Made by a program: the position numbers and the translations under genes
Shown here: one piece after another, positions 8,273-16,821 of the stretch
How the letters are laid out: each line of letters starts with the position of its first letter
Position numbering within the stretch: the first letter of the stretch is position 1
The notes under the pieces: generated by a model
The model's input: only the letters and a program-made list of their open reading frames with translations
Database searches by the model: none
Told to the model about the DNA's origin: nothing
Source of the DNA: an uncultured Collinsella sp.
GTDB lineage: Bacteria; Actinomycetota; Coriobacteriia; Coriobacteriales; Coriobacteriaceae
Assembly (NCBI GenBank): GCA_937969105.1
Contig: CALBUZ010000073.1
Coordinates: 1 to 22,147 of the forward strand
Direction: 5' to 3'
DNA: 22,147 nucleotides

Positions 8273-9235
8273 TCACGATTTTCTCAAGATGTTCGTAATC
8301 CAGAGCAAAAGCGCGGTCTCCGAATCGGCCGAACCCTTGAGAGCGAGCTCCACATCGACGGCGCCCTCGAGCGCGGCAACGAGCTCGGTCATCGAAAAAC
8401 GACGTGCCCAGGTAAGGTGATTCTTGACCTGCCAGGCCTGAAGCTTGAGCGTCGCGGCGAGCTCACGCCCCTGCCCACGCCCATCGAGCGCCTTGGCGAC
8501 GATCAGCTCACGGATGCGACCGCATAGCAGCGTGTAGGTCCACACGTAGCTCTTAGAAGGCAGAAGCTTAAAGAGCACGAGCGAACGCCGCATATCGCGA
8601 GCCGAGACGGCGTTGAGGAAGTCCCAGGGCTGAACCTCGGCCGTACGCACAATCCAGCGCTCAACGTCAGCAACCTCGATCTGGGGCGCCTCGACCATCT
8701 GAGCGAGCTTTGCCAGGTCGTTATCGAGCATGCGCGTGTTCTCGCCCGAACGCGAGACGAGTTCCTCGGCGGCAGCCGTCGAGATAGACTTACCGTGCTG
8801 CGTCGCCATCTGCTGAACGCGGCGCGGCAGTTCCCAACGCTTGGTGCCCGAGCAATCGACGATAGCCTTCTTGTCGATCTTGGCGATTGCCTTATACAGG
8901 CGCGTATTCTTGGCAAGTGAGTCGGCGATAATGAGACAGACAGTCGTCGGGCTGGGACTTGCGAGGTACTCCACGAGCGGTTCCGAGACCGCCTTGGCAA
9001 GCTTGGAGCAGCCGTCGAGGATCACCAGGCGAAACTCGCTACCCATGGGAAAGGTATTGAGTGAGCCAATGATCGACTCGATATCGGGATCTTTCATCAT
9101 GTCGCGTTCATCGAGGTTGAACTCAACCATACCCGACTTTTCCAAGCGAGCTTTCATACGCGAGACGGCGTGGTCGCGCTTGACCCCATCGGTACCGACG
9201 ATCAGATATGCCGGCAGCAGACCGGTTTCGGACAT
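8273..9235 (-). CDS. holA: DNA polymerase III subunit delta
   Basis: Delta subunit of the clamp loader, which opens the beta sliding clamp. The family is weakly conserved, so the call rests on the 320-residue length, the opening LLPAYLIVGTDGVKRDHAVSRM, the mid-region LVILDGCSKLAKA...YLASPSPTTVCLIIAD, the RRVQQMATQHGKSISTAAAEELVSRSGENTRMLDNDLAKL lid segment, and above all the comEC-holA-rpsT order that is diagnostic in Firmicutes. The ATG at 9235 has AGGGGAG 5 nt upstream; an upstream in-frame ATG at 9277 overlaps the likely -10 and is rejected. No terminator separates it clearly from rpsT. Confidence 0.9.
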   Translation of the reverse strand: MSETGLLPAYLIVGTDGVKRDHAVSRMKARLEKSGMVEFNLDERDMMKDPDIESIIGSLNTFPMGSEFRLVILDGCSKLAKAVSEPLVEYLASPSPTTVCLIIADSLAKNTRLYKAIAKIDKKAIVDCSGTKRWELPRRVQQMATQHGKSISTAAAEELVSRSGENTRMLDNDLAKLAQMVEAPQIEVADVERWIVRTAEVQPWDFLNAVSARDMRRSLVLFKLLPSKSYVWTYTLLCGRIRELIVAKALDGRGQGRELAATLKLQAWQVKNHLTWARRFSMTELVAALEGAVDVELALKGSADSETALLLWITNILRKS

Positions 9236-9275
9236 TGCGCTCCCCTCTCGCAGACTCTCGAATTCGTACCGTGCC

Positions 9276-9305
9276 ATTTTAGCCCAGGGGTTGGTCCCGC
9301 GCCAA
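9276..9305 (-). promoter_or_regulatory. Candidate holA promoter
   Basis: TTGGCG (9305-9300), 18 nt, then TAAAAT (9281-9276) on the minus strand, in the gap after comEC. The start of transcription would be about 33 nt before the holA ATG. Confidence 0.45.
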
Positions 9306-9313
9306 CGGCAGCA

Positions 9314-11617
9314 TCACGGTCGCCGGCATCGCATCGCAAAGCCCTTCGCGGTCGGCGTGACGGTGATATCACCGTGTTCGATGGTGCATGCGAATGCACC
9401 ACCCGCTTCCTTAACGGCATCGATGCAGGCGTCCGACGGATGACCGTAGCGGTTGCCCTCGCCTGCACTCGCGATAGAGAGCTCGGGCTTAAGCGTTTCC
9501 AGCAGGTCTAGGTCGACAGAAACCTTTGAGCCGTGATGTCCCAGCTTGAGCACATCGATATCCCCCACCTCCTGTACAAACTCGCGTTCCTGATCGAGCT
9601 CGGCGTCGCCGGTGAGTAGCATGCGGAGGCTCTGGCCTCCTTGGACATAACTGAGCAGCAAGACAAGCGAGTCTTCATTGCCCTCGCCATCCACCGTGTC
9701 AAACGGCCACATCACACGAGCCCGAAATGCGCCGATATCGATCGCGTCCCCGCGAGCCACCTGCCGGTACGTTACGCCCGGGCGATTTAGGACCTCAGCG
9801 GGCGCATCCTCCAGCGCATTAGCCGCGACCGCAATGGTTCCAACTGAAAACTGATCAAGCACATCGGGAAGGCCACCCCAATGGTCTTCGTCCCAATGTG
9901 TCACAAAGACGGCGTCGATATGGTGAACGTTATTGCGCACCAGCGCGCTTACCACGCGCTCATCAAGCCCACAGTCGACGAGCGCCACGGTCCCACCTTG
10001 GCGAATAAGAATGGCATCGGCCTGCCCCACATCGAGCACCGTTGCCGAAGGCGGCGCGAATCGATCCCAATAGACATACGGAACACCCGCTGCAAATACC
10101 AAACACAGCAGCCCCGCAGCCATGGGGCGTGCGCGAGGACGCGGCCACCAGACAAAAAGGACCGCCAGCGCGAACGGCACCACGTATACCCAGACCGTAT
10201 CGGGCGGCACACTAACGGATGCGCCTGGAACAGCAGCAAAAAGCTGCTCAAAGAACAGCGCACAGCGTGCGACGATCATGGGCACCACGAGCGCCCCGTG
10301 GCTCAACAGCGGCACAAGCGAACAGGGCGCCAGCACAACCGATGAAGCCAGCAGCACGCTTATCACCGGACCGATCACGGCATTTGCGATCGGGGCAATG
10401 AGGGAAAACGTCCCAAATGCGGGAATGGTAACGGGAAGAGTCGCCAGCTGCGAGCACAGTGTGACGGACAAAATACTGGCAACCCCCGAGGGCACGCCCA
10501 GCTCAACTAAGGCGTGGGTGGCGTAGGGGCAAAAACAAAGGATGGCAAATACGCTGGCGCACGAAAGCTGAAAACCCATCTCAAACAATACCGTCGGACG
10601 CAGCAACACAAAGATTGCCATGGTCACAAACAGAGCCGAGAGGCCATGCCGACGACGTCCGGCGCCGTTGGCGACAAGCGTCGCTGCCACCATACAGCAC
10701 GCGCGCACGGCCGAAGGCGAAGCGCCCGTAAAGACGGCATAGGCAGCAAGGGCCAGCACCAACAGCCCCCGCTGAAGCCCACGAGAGAGGCGCGTCTTTT
10801 GCAGGGCGCTCTCAATCACAAACCCCACGATGGCAAGATGGCTGCCCGAGACAGCGATGAGATGCGCGGTGCCCGTTACCGAAAACCAGTCGCCCGCCGG
10901 CTGGGCGCGCAGCTCGGCAGAACGACCGCAGACGACACCGGCTATGAGCGCACGCGCCGGGTCGGTCGCAGGCGCGATGGACGCAAGCAGCCCATTTCGC
11001 AGCTGAAGCAGCGGCCCCGGAGAGCCATCGTCGACCGAAACCAACCGGATGACTTTAACCTTACGAAGCTCGCCCCGAAGCACGCGTGAGCGCCCATACG
11101 CATCATTCTCAAAGCGCGAAACGCGGCCGATAACACGCACATGAGACCCGGCACCAAGCTCGCGGTCGCACGATAGGCGAACCTCACCCACGCTCCTACC
11201 GTCCACGCATGTTTCGCAGGTGTAGGAATACGTCCCTTCGTTTATGGACGGATCTCCCTGCACCACAAATTCAAGGCTGCTCGCCGCCCTGCCGTCGAGC
11301 GATTTCGAGGAGCTCAGCACACCCTCTGCCCACCATACCGATACAATCGAGCCCGCCAGCAAACCGATAGCTGCGGCATATAGCCAACGTTTCCACAGGA
11401 CAAGTCGCTCACAAGATCGAGCCAGCACCATGCACAGCGACACCGCAACCGAAATAACTACAAGCGGTCCGACCGCCGATGTCTGCTCCCCCAGTATCGC
11501 ATCGGCGGCCACGTTGAGCACCAAGACACAGCTAACGCACAGGCCGGCACACAAGGCCATCGTCCATGGCATGAGGGGCCGAGGTGGCATCACATGCTCG
11601 CGCTCGGACGCACTCAT
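9314..11617 (-). CDS. comEC: DNA internalization competence protein ComEC/Rec2
   Basis: Inner-membrane channel for single-stranded DNA uptake in natural transformation. The 767 residues contain an N-terminal pair of hydrophobic segments (20-65) and an OB-like soluble region (about 110-195). The Competence domain (about 220-490) has the signature LIAVSGSHLAIVG (253-265) and many membrane helices. The C-terminal metallo-beta-lactamase domain runs from about 523, with LDVGQADAILI, THWDEDHWGG (573-582) and LKLGHHGS, so the metal ligands of the proposed nuclease are present. Its ATG at 11617 overlaps the comEA stop (ATGA), which couples translation. The ATG at 11629 inside comEA is less likely. 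No frameshift is seen, so competence may be functional. Confidence 0.95.
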   Translation of the reverse strand: MSASEREHVMPPRPLMPWTMALCAGLCVSCVLVLNVAADAILGEQTSAVGPLVVISVAVSLCMVLARSCERLVLWKRWLYAAAIGLLAGSIVSVWWAEGVLSSSKSLDGRAASSLEFVVQGDPSINEGTYSYTCETCVDGRSVGEVRLSCDRELGAGSHVRVIGRVSRFENDAYGRSRVLRGELRKVKVIRLVSVDDGSPGPLLQLRNGLLASIAPATDPARALIAGVVCGRSAELRAQPAGDWFSVTGTAHLIAVSGSHLAIVGFVIESALQKTRLSRGLQRGLLVLALAAYAVFTGASPSAVRACCMVAATLVANGAGRRRHGLSALFVTMAIFVLLRPTVLFEMGFQLSCASVFAILCFCPYATHALVELGVPSGVASILSVTLCSQLATLPVTIPAFGTFSLIAPIANAVIGPVISVLLASSVVLAPCSLVPLLSHGALVVPMIVARCALFFEQLFAAVPGASVSVPPDTVWVYVVPFALAVLFVWWPRPRARPMAAGLLCLVFAAGVPYVYWDRFAPPSATVLDVGQADAILIRQGGTVALVDCGLDERVVSALVRNNVHHIDAVFVTHWDEDHWGGLPDVLDQFSVGTIAVAANALEDAPAEVLNRPGVTYRQVARGDAIDIGAFRARVMWPFDTVDGEGNEDSLVLLLSYVQGGQSLRMLLTGDAELDQEREFVQEVGDIDVLKLGHHGSKVSVDLDLLETLKPELSIASAGEGNRYGHPSDACIDAVKEAGGAFACTIEHGDITVTPTAKGFAMRCRRP

Positions 11618-12324
11618 ACGCAGATGCAATCTTTGATTTTAGCGAACTTCTTCTCACCGATTCCCGATACGCGCATCAGGTCATCGACTGAGGCAAAAGC
11701 ACCGTTCTTTGTCCGCTCATCGATAATCGACTGAGCCATAGAAGGCCCAATGCCCGAAAGCGTCTGCAACTCCGCCGCGCTTGCCGTATTGATGTTAACG
11801 AGACCCGAAGAAGACCCCGCACCAGGGGTCGTGGCAGCACTACTTTCGGCCCCGCCGACCGTCGCAGCCGCCTGTTGCTCCCCCACCGTCGGCACATAAA
11901 TCTTTTGACCATCCGTGATCTTGGACGCACGGTTAAGCCCTGTAACATCCGCGTCGGCCGTAAGCCCTCCGGCTGCATCGATCGCTTGGGACACCCGCGC
12001 CCCATCTTTGAGCCGGTACACGCCAGGCCTCGCAACGGCCCCATCAACATCGACGTACACCTCGGCAGTAGAAGAACTCTTGGCAAACGACTCTTCGGCA
12101 ACATCAGAAGACGCATCCCCGGCCCCGTGCACATCCGACGCACTCGCCTCATCACTACGCTCAAACGACACGCCACTGGAGTGGCCACCAAAACTTGCCA
12201 TCGCCAAACCGCTCGCGGCGGCAATGACAACCAGAATCGCCACCACCACCGCTTTATGCCCGAGCAACTTGCCCGCCCAGCGGTCCATCTTTTTGACCCG
12301 TTCATGTTGTTCGCGCTGCGCCAT
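11614..12324 (-). CDS. comEA: Competence protein ComEA (SLBB and helix-hairpin-helix)
   Basis: Membrane-anchored double-stranded DNA receptor for transformation. The 236 residues divide into a basic N-terminus, one membrane helix (about 25-45), a Ser/Ala/Asp-rich spacer, an SLBB domain (88-145, VDGAVARPGVYRL...AGGLTADAD), a flexible linker, and a ComEA-type double helix-hairpin-helix (175-236, VNINTASAAELQTLSGIGPSMAQSII and SGIGEKKFAKI). The SLBB plus HhH layout is normal for Gram-positive ComEA. The ATG at 12324 is chosen for GGGAGG 7 nt upstream. The frame runs open to a TTG at 12402, but that stretch has no ribosome-binding site. comEB is absent between comEA and comEC, unlike in Bacillus. 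Confidence 0.95.
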   Translation of the reverse strand: MAQREQHERVKKMDRWAGKLLGHKAVVVAILVVIAAASGLAMASFGGHSSGVSFERSDEASASDVHGAGDASSDVAEESFAKSSSTAEVYVDVDGAVARPGVYRLKDGARVSQAIDAAGGLTADADVTGLNRASKITDGQKIYVPTVGEQQAAATVGGAESSAATTPGAGSSSGLVNINTASAAELQTLSGIGPSMAQSIIDERTKNGAFASVDDLMRVSGIGEKKFAKIKDCICV

Positions 12325-12497
12325 AGCAAAACCTCCCAGCACCATCGTGTCAGGAAACGAGCGCCGCAGCTTCCGCACGTCCACACCAGTTTTCGCGGTC
12401 AAACCAAATACCGACCAAAACCTTGCGCGAACATGTCCATTTATTCAGCCACGCGTCAGCAAATGAACATCTTGGCATCATTTGCCCAGATAGCAAA
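12325..12497. other. Intergenic gap between thiI terminator and comEA
   Basis: No gene is seen here. The gap should hold the comEA promoter, but no convincing -35/-10 pair was found. A CGAAC half-site near 12429 resembles half an actinobacterial LexA box and has no partner. Confidence 0.5.
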
Positions 12498-12527
12498 AGA
12501 CCGACGATACAGGCGCATCGTCGGTCT
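12498..12527 (-). terminator. Intrinsic terminator after thiI
   Basis: Perfect 11-bp stem, AGACCGACGAT (12498-12508) and its complement (12517-12527), with an 8-nt loop. On the minus strand it is followed by TTTTGCT. It lies 10 nt past the thiI stop and ends the mihF-gmk-rpoZ-thiI unit. Confidence 0.85.
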
Positions 12528-12537
12528 ATGCAGGCAA

Positions 12538-13782
12538 TTACTCGTGATCTTGGTAAATCTCACGCGGAGCAAGCTCCGAATGTTTGCGTTTTAAGGTCTT
12601 AGGGGCCTTATACGTGTTGCTGGAGAAGTCGATGTACTCGGTCTGCTTAAGCAGGCGCTCGATCATCTCCTCGTGGTCGAACAGCTCCCAGGCCTCATGC
12701 ACGGCATCGAGTTTGGCGTGCGTCTCGGGACGACGCGGCATAAACAGCGTGCAGCAGTCAGGCGCTGCCTCAGTAGATATATCGAACGTACCGATCTCCT
12801 GAGCGCGCGCAATGATCTCCTGCTTGTCGGACCCGATGAGCGGACGGAACACGGGAATCTTCACGGCCTCGTTGACGGCCATGATGTTCTCGAGCGTCTG
12901 GGAGGCAACCTGACCGAGCGACTCGCCGGTCACGATGGCCTTGGCGCCCTCGATATGCGCGATGCGCTCGGCAACCGAATACATGATGCGGCGATACATG
13001 ATCACGCGCAGGTTGCTGGGGCAGGTGACGGAAATCTCACGCTGGCAATCGCCAAACGGCACCACGTACAGACGGCCGATCTGGACACCCGGCTCAAGCG
13101 CGCGGATGATGTCCTGCACCAAATACTCGCTCGTATCGGGCGTCTGAGGACGACCGGAGAAATGTACCGGCACGCACACCGCACCGCGACGCGCGAGCAT
13201 CCAGGTCGCCACCGGAGAATCGATGCCCGACGACAGAAGCGTCACGACCTTGCCGGCAGAACCCACCGGCAGACCGCCCACGCCGCGCTCGGAGCGCGCG
13301 TACACGTAAACGCTACCCTGGACCACCAGTACGTGCACCATCGCATCGGGGTCGTGCATTTGAACCTTTTTATCGGGGAAGGCCTCGCACAGCACCTCGC
13401 CCACCTGACGATTGATATCAATCGAGGTGAGCTCATAGTCGGTATTGGAGCGTTTGGCGTGCACCTTAAACGAATCGAAGGGGCCAAACTCGCGCAGTGC
13501 CTTGACGGCGGCGGCGCAGTACTCCTGCGGGTCGCGGTTGGTGTGGTACGCCAGGGACACACGGGCAACGCCGGGAACGGTGCGGATGACACGCGCCGCC
13601 TCATCGGCCTGATGCTCATTAAAGGTCACGAGGATATAACCGGAAATTCGAGACACGGCGTTCACGGAAAAGGCGGCCAAAGCCGCCTTAATGTTATCCA
13701 TGAGGATATGCTCAAAATGTGCGCGGTTCTTGCCCTTCAGTCCAACCTCGTGATAGTGGACCAGGCAGACGCGAGCTGCCAT
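12538..13782 (-). CDS. thiI: tRNA uracil 4-sulfurtransferase ThiI
   Basis: Adenylates U8 of tRNA and inserts sulfur to give 4-thiouridine; the family can also feed the thiamine thiazole pathway. The 414 residues hold an N-terminal ferredoxin-like plus THUMP region (about 60-165) and a PP-loop ATPase with VVTLLSSGIDSPVA (SSGIDS 184-189). GESLGQVASQTLENI and DCCTLF are also present. There is no rhodanese domain, so sulfur must come directly from a cysteine desulfurase, as with the short Bacillus-type ThiI. The ATG at 13782 abuts the rpoZ stop with no gap, which suggests translational coupling. It is the last gene before a strong terminator. Confidence 0.95.
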   Translation of the reverse strand: MAARVCLVHYHEVGLKGKNRAHFEHILMDNIKAALAAFSVNAVSRISGYILVTFNEHQADEAARVIRTVPGVARVSLAYHTNRDPQEYCAAAVKALREFGPFDSFKVHAKRSNTDYELTSIDINRQVGEVLCEAFPDKKVQMHDPDAMVHVLVVQGSVYVYARSERGVGGLPVGSAGKVVTLLSSGIDSPVATWMLARRGAVCVPVHFSGRPQTPDTSEYLVQDIIRALEPGVQIGRLYVVPFGDCQREISVTCPSNLRVIMYRRIMYSVAERIAHIEGAKAIVTGESLGQVASQTLENIMAVNEAVKIPVFRPLIGSDKQEIIARAQEIGTFDISTEAAPDCCTLFMPRRPETHAKLDAVHEAWELFDHEEMIERLLKQTEYIDFSSNTYKAPKTLKRKHSELAPREIYQDHE

Positions 13783-14064
13783 TTAGGCTTCAGCAACCTT
13801 ATGGCCGAGCGCCTTCTCATAACGGGCCTCGTCGTAGGAGATATCGCCGTCGACGATCTCGTCCATAGCCATCGAGATGGTATCGGCACCGGAGAGCGCG
13901 ATGGTGATGTCGTCGACATCCTGAACGGCAAGCACGCGGTTATGCTGACCACGCAGCATGCTATTGATGTCGCAGGCACGCTTGGAGGCAAGCGAAGCGA
14001 GCAGGAAGCGGTTGTGATCGGTCTTCTCCAGAAGATCGTCAATGCAAGGCTTTACAACGGACAC
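13783..14064 (-). CDS. rpoZ: DNA-directed RNA polymerase subunit omega
   Basis: Small assembly subunit that binds the beta' subunit and, in many bacteria, forms part of a ppGpp site. The 93-residue protein has the family start VVKPCIDDLLEKTDHNRFLLASLASKRACDINSM and a central run that aligns with omega. The start is the GTG at 14064, with AAAGGA and GAGG upstream and only a 5-nt gap from the gmk stop. Its position behind gmk is conserved widely. Confidence 0.92.
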   Translation of the reverse strand: MSVVKPCIDDLLEKTDHNRFLLASLASKRACDINSMLRGQHNRVLAVQDVDDITIALSGADTISMAMDEIVDGDISYDEARYEKALGHKVAEA

Positions 14065-14069
14065 GGACC

Positions 14070-14639
14070 TCAGATCCTTTCATGCATATCGAGAACGCGA
14101 ACGAGCTCGTCGGTCGCGCGGTCGAGATCGTCATTCACCACGACGTCGTCGTAGCGGTCGGCAAGGGCAAGCTCATGGGCGGCGTTTGCCATACGCAGCT
14201 CAATCGTCTCGGGCGTCTCGGTACCGCGACCGACCAGACGCTCGCGGAGCACCTCGAGCGAGGGTGGCTTGATAAAGATCAGCACGGCCTCGGGGAAACG
14301 TTCCTTGACCTGCAGGGCACCCTGAACATCGATCTCCAAGATGAGAGACGATCCAGAGGCGAGCTTGGACTGGACCTCGCTCACCAACGTGCCGTAGCAG
14401 TTACCGTGGACCTCGGCCCACTCAACAAACTCACCGTTTGCCACGCGGCGGTCGAACTCCTCGCGCGTCAGGAAAAAGTAATTGACGCCATCGACCTCAC
14501 CTTTGCGTGGGGCTCGCGTGGTAGCCGAAACCGTCAGGCCCAGGTTAGAGCGACGCTCGCGCACACGAGTGACGAGCGTGCCCTTGCCCGCGCCTGACGG
14601 TCCAGAAATCACAAAGAGCTTTGAATCCTGAGCGCTCAC
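14070..14639 (-). CDS. gmk: Guanylate kinase
   Basis: Phosphorylates GMP to GDP with ATP. The 189 residues begin with the P-loop GPSGAGKGT (13-21), followed by the GMP-binding segment SATTRAPRKGEVDGVNYFFLTREEF, EIDVQGALQVKERFPEAVLIFI and an R-rich lid (LRERLVGRGTETPETIELRM). The GTG start at 14639 abuts the mihF stop with no gap, giving a coupled mihF-gmk pair as found across Actinobacteria. Confidence 0.97.
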   Translation of the reverse strand: MSAQDSKLFVISGPSGAGKGTLVTRVRERRSNLGLTVSATTRAPRKGEVDGVNYFFLTREEFDRRVANGEFVEWAEVHGNCYGTLVSEVQSKLASGSSLILEIDVQGALQVKERFPEAVLIFIKPPSLEVLRERLVGRGTETPETIELRMANAAHELALADRYDDVVVNDDLDRATDELVRVLDMHERI

Positions 14640-14948
14640 TTATTTGGTCAGCTGCTCGAGGAGCTGCTCGCGCTGACGGACGCCAAGGCCCTGAACGCGA
14701 CGGGTAGCGGAGATGCCGAGCTCTTCCATGATCTTGGCGGCCTTAGCCTTGCCATAACCGGGGAGAGACTCGATGAGGGTGGAAACCTTCATGCGGGAAG
14801 CAATGGGGTCATCGGAGTTGAGCACGGACTCGAGGGACTTCTCGCCCTTCTTGATCTGCTCACGGAGCTCTGCGCGAGCGTGACGTGCGGCGGCAGCCTT
14901 CTCAAGAGCCTGCTTGCGCTGCTCATCGGTAAGCTGAGGGAGTGCCAT
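14640..14948 (-). CDS. mihF: Integration host factor, actinobacterial type (MIHF)
   Basis: Nucleoid-associated DNA-binding protein, unrelated in sequence to proteobacterial IHF. The 102-residue protein has a basic, Ala-rich N-terminal helix (RKQALEKAAAARHARAELREQIKKGE) and the conserved helix-hairpin core LIESLPGYGKAKAAKIMEELGI followed by RRVQGLGVRQREQLL, the hallmark of actinobacterial MIHF. The ATG at 14948 has GGAGG 5 nt upstream. It leads the mihF-gmk-rpoZ-thiI operon, and pyrF lies upstream as in other Actinobacteria. This gene is the best evidence of actinobacterial origin in the window. Confidence 0.95.
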   Translation of the reverse strand: MALPQLTDEQRKQALEKAAAARHARAELREQIKKGEKSLESVLNSDDPIASRMKVSTLIESLPGYGKAKAAKIMEELGISATRRVQGLGVRQREQLLEQLTK

Positions 14949-14992
14949 TCGTACCTCCAAATAGTTGGGTTATATCTGATTCAATATTTGGC

Positions 14993-15001
14993 ATTTTAGC
15001 A
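14993..15001 (-). promoter_or_regulatory. Extended -10 promoter of mihF
   Basis: TGCTAAAAT on the minus strand, with the -10 TAAAAT at 14998-14993, about 45 nt before the mihF ATG. A second, weaker candidate (TTGCAC, 17 nt, TAACCT) lies upstream at 15065-15037. Confidence 0.55.
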
Positions 15002-15080
15002 CGTAAAACGTACAAAATGCCCAATCGCGGCTCCATAGGTTAGACGATACCCGCAAAAAGTGCAATATATCGTGCTAAAA

Positions 15081-15142
15081 GATGAGCCCCCGACCTGCGA
15101 TTCCACACAAAGGATGGGAAAGATTACGCAGGCACAGGGGCT
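15081..15142 (-). terminator. Imperfect long hairpin after pyrF, probable pyr operon terminator
   Basis: On the minus strand AGCCCC-TGTG-CCTGCG (15142-15127) pairs with CGCAGG-TCG-GGGGCT (15099-15085): two 6-bp helices with an internal loop. A 27-nt apical loop can add TTCC/GGAA, and CATCTTTTAG follows the stem. It lies about 45 nt past pyrF. Confidence 0.55.
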
Positions 15143-15187
15143 AATTTGTGCTATTGAACCCAAAAAGTGGTGACTTAAGGGAATCTT

Positions 15188-15904
15188 TTACGCGACGTTT
15201 TCGACCAGCTCGGCAACGATGGCGTCAAACGCGGCGACCGGATCATCGGCCCCGGTAATGGGGCGGCCCACTACGATATGGCTCGCACCGCGCTCGATAG
15301 CCTGGGAAGGCGTGGCCACGCGGGACTGATCGCCCAGCGCAGCACCAACCGGACGCACGCCCGGGGTCACAATCAGCGCATCGGGGCCCAGCAGCTCACG
15401 CATGTCATGAGCCTCCATCGGCGAGCACACGATGCCGTCGATACCGTTGGCCTGGGCGAGTTTTGCCAGACGGGCGGCCTCCTCGGCAACGGGCGACTCG
15501 ACGCCGATCTCGCTCAGCGCATCCTGATTCATGCTCGTAAGCACGGTGATGGCGACGAGCTTGGCTCGGTCCTCGCGCGCCTCCTCGGCACCCTCACGGC
15601 AGGCGGCGAGCATAGCACCCGAACCCAAGCCGTGAACCGAAAGCAGGTCGGCACCGGCAAGCGAGGCCGAGCGAGCGGCACCGCGCACCTGATGCGGAAT
15701 GTCATGGAACTTAAGGTCAAGGAAGACCTTAAAGCCCAGGTTCTTGAACGTCTTGACGATCTCGGGACCCTCGGCGTAATAGAGTGTCATGCCCACTTTA
15801 AGCCAAGAGGCATGGCCCGAAAGCTCATGGGCGAGCTCAAGCGCACGCTCACGGTCGCAGTCGAGGGCGACGATAACGCGGTCGCGGGCATCGGTCTCTA
15901 GCAT
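15188..15904 (-). CDS. pyrF: Orotidine 5'-phosphate decarboxylase
   Basis: Last step of UMP synthesis, OMP to UMP plus CO2. The 238-residue protein has the type I signature FLDLKFHDIPHQV with the catalytic Asp-Lys-Asp network (D63, K65, D68), the N-terminal VIVALDCDRERAL and the C-terminal VTPGVRP...VVGRPIT phosphate-binding loop. The ATG at 15904 overlaps the pyrD end by 7 nt. It is the last pyr gene here; a hairpin then precedes mihF. Confidence 0.97.
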   Translation of the reverse strand: MLETDARDRVIVALDCDRERALELAHELSGHASWLKVGMTLYYAEGPEIVKTFKNLGFKVFLDLKFHDIPHQVRGAARSASLAGADLLSVHGLGSGAMLAACREGAEEAREDRAKLVAITVLTSMNQDALSEIGVESPVAEEAARLAKLAQANGIDGIVCSPMEAHDMRELLGPDALIVTPGVRPVGAALGDQSRVATPSQAIERGASHIVVGRPITGADDPVAAFDAIVAELVENVA

Positions 15905-16821
15905 TCGAAAGCACCCACCAGCTCGTTGATGTCCTTCACGCCCTGGGACTCGGCCCAGGCCTCGAGTTCGCGCGCGATCTTAATCGAGGCGCACGGATCG
16001 ACGAAGTTGGCCATACCGACCGATACGCAGGTGGCACCAGCCAGGATAAACTCGGCCGCATCTTCGCCAGTCATGACGCCACCGACACCATTGATGGGGA
16101 TATCGACAGCCTGAGCGACTTCCCAGACCATACGCACGGCGATGTGGTGGCACAGCGGGCCCGAAAGGCCGCCCTTGGGCTTGGCCACACGCGACTTGCG
16201 GGTGTGAACGTCGATGGCCATACCCTGGATGGAGTTGATGACCGAAAGGCCGTCGGCTCCTGCGGCCTCGAGGGCCTTGGCGATCTCGGCGACGTTGACC
16301 GGGGCCATCTTCACAAACAGCGGCTTGTCGGTCACCTTGCGGCAGGCGGCCATGACGCCAGAGGCGCCCTCGGGCGTGGAGCCCATGGCGGCACCGCCGG
16401 CGGCAATGTTGGGGCAGCTCACGTTGATCTCATAGCCGGCAGCCCAGGGGCACAGCTCGACATACATCTCGAGCGCACGGACAAACTCGTCCACGGAATG
16501 ACCGGCAACCTGGCAAATGACCTGGCAACCGTCCTTGGAGAGCTGCTCGAGCCACGGACCGGACTCGCGGGCGAAAGCGGCCACACCGGGGTTCTGCAGG
16601 CCCACGGAATTGATCATGCCGCCGGGGATCTCGGCCATGCGGGGTGCGGGATTGCCGGGCCAGGGCTCGGCAGCGCAGCCCTTGGTGGTGATGGCACCCA
16701 GCTGGGAGACATCGAAGAAGTTCTGGAACTGCCAACCGTAGCCAAAGGTACCGGCTGCGGTGTTGATGGGGTTCTGCATCTTGACGCCGCCGAAATCGAC
16801 GGCCATATTCACGGTACCCAC
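15898..16821 (-). CDS. pyrD: Dihydroorotate dehydrogenase, class 1B catalytic subunit
   Basis: Oxidises dihydroorotate to orotate with FMN and, with PyrK, passes electrons to NAD+. The 307 residues contain NPINTAAGTFGYG near the start, the active-site loop EINVSCPN with Cys136 (Cys is typical of class 1; class 2 uses Ser), NSIQGMAIDVHTRK, and the end motif GVGGVMTGEDAAEFILAGAT. The GTG at 16821 overlaps the pyrK stop by one base; an in-frame ATG five codons later is possible. The adjacent pyrK confirms class 1B. Confidence 0.95.
   Translation of the reverse strand: MGTVNMAVDFGGVKMQNPINTAAGTFGYGWQFQNFFDVSQLGAITTKGCAAEPWPGNPAPRMAEIPGGMINSVGLQNPGVAAFARESGPWLEQLSKDGCQVICQVAGHSVDEFVRALEMYVELCPWAAGYEINVSCPNIAAGGAAMGSTPEGASGVMAACRKVTDKPLFVKMAPVNVAEIAKALEAAGADGLSVINSIQGMAIDVHTRKSRVAKPKGGLSGPLCHHIAVRMVWEVAQAVDIPINGVGGVMTGEDAAEFILAGATCVSVGMANFVDPCASIKIARELEAWAESQGVKDINELVGAFEC

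Noticed and set aside
12420..12440. Possible LexA box before comEA (CGAAC half-site), and a similar one at 20926-20938
   Set aside because: Only one half of the CGAAC-N4-GTTCG consensus is present at each site.
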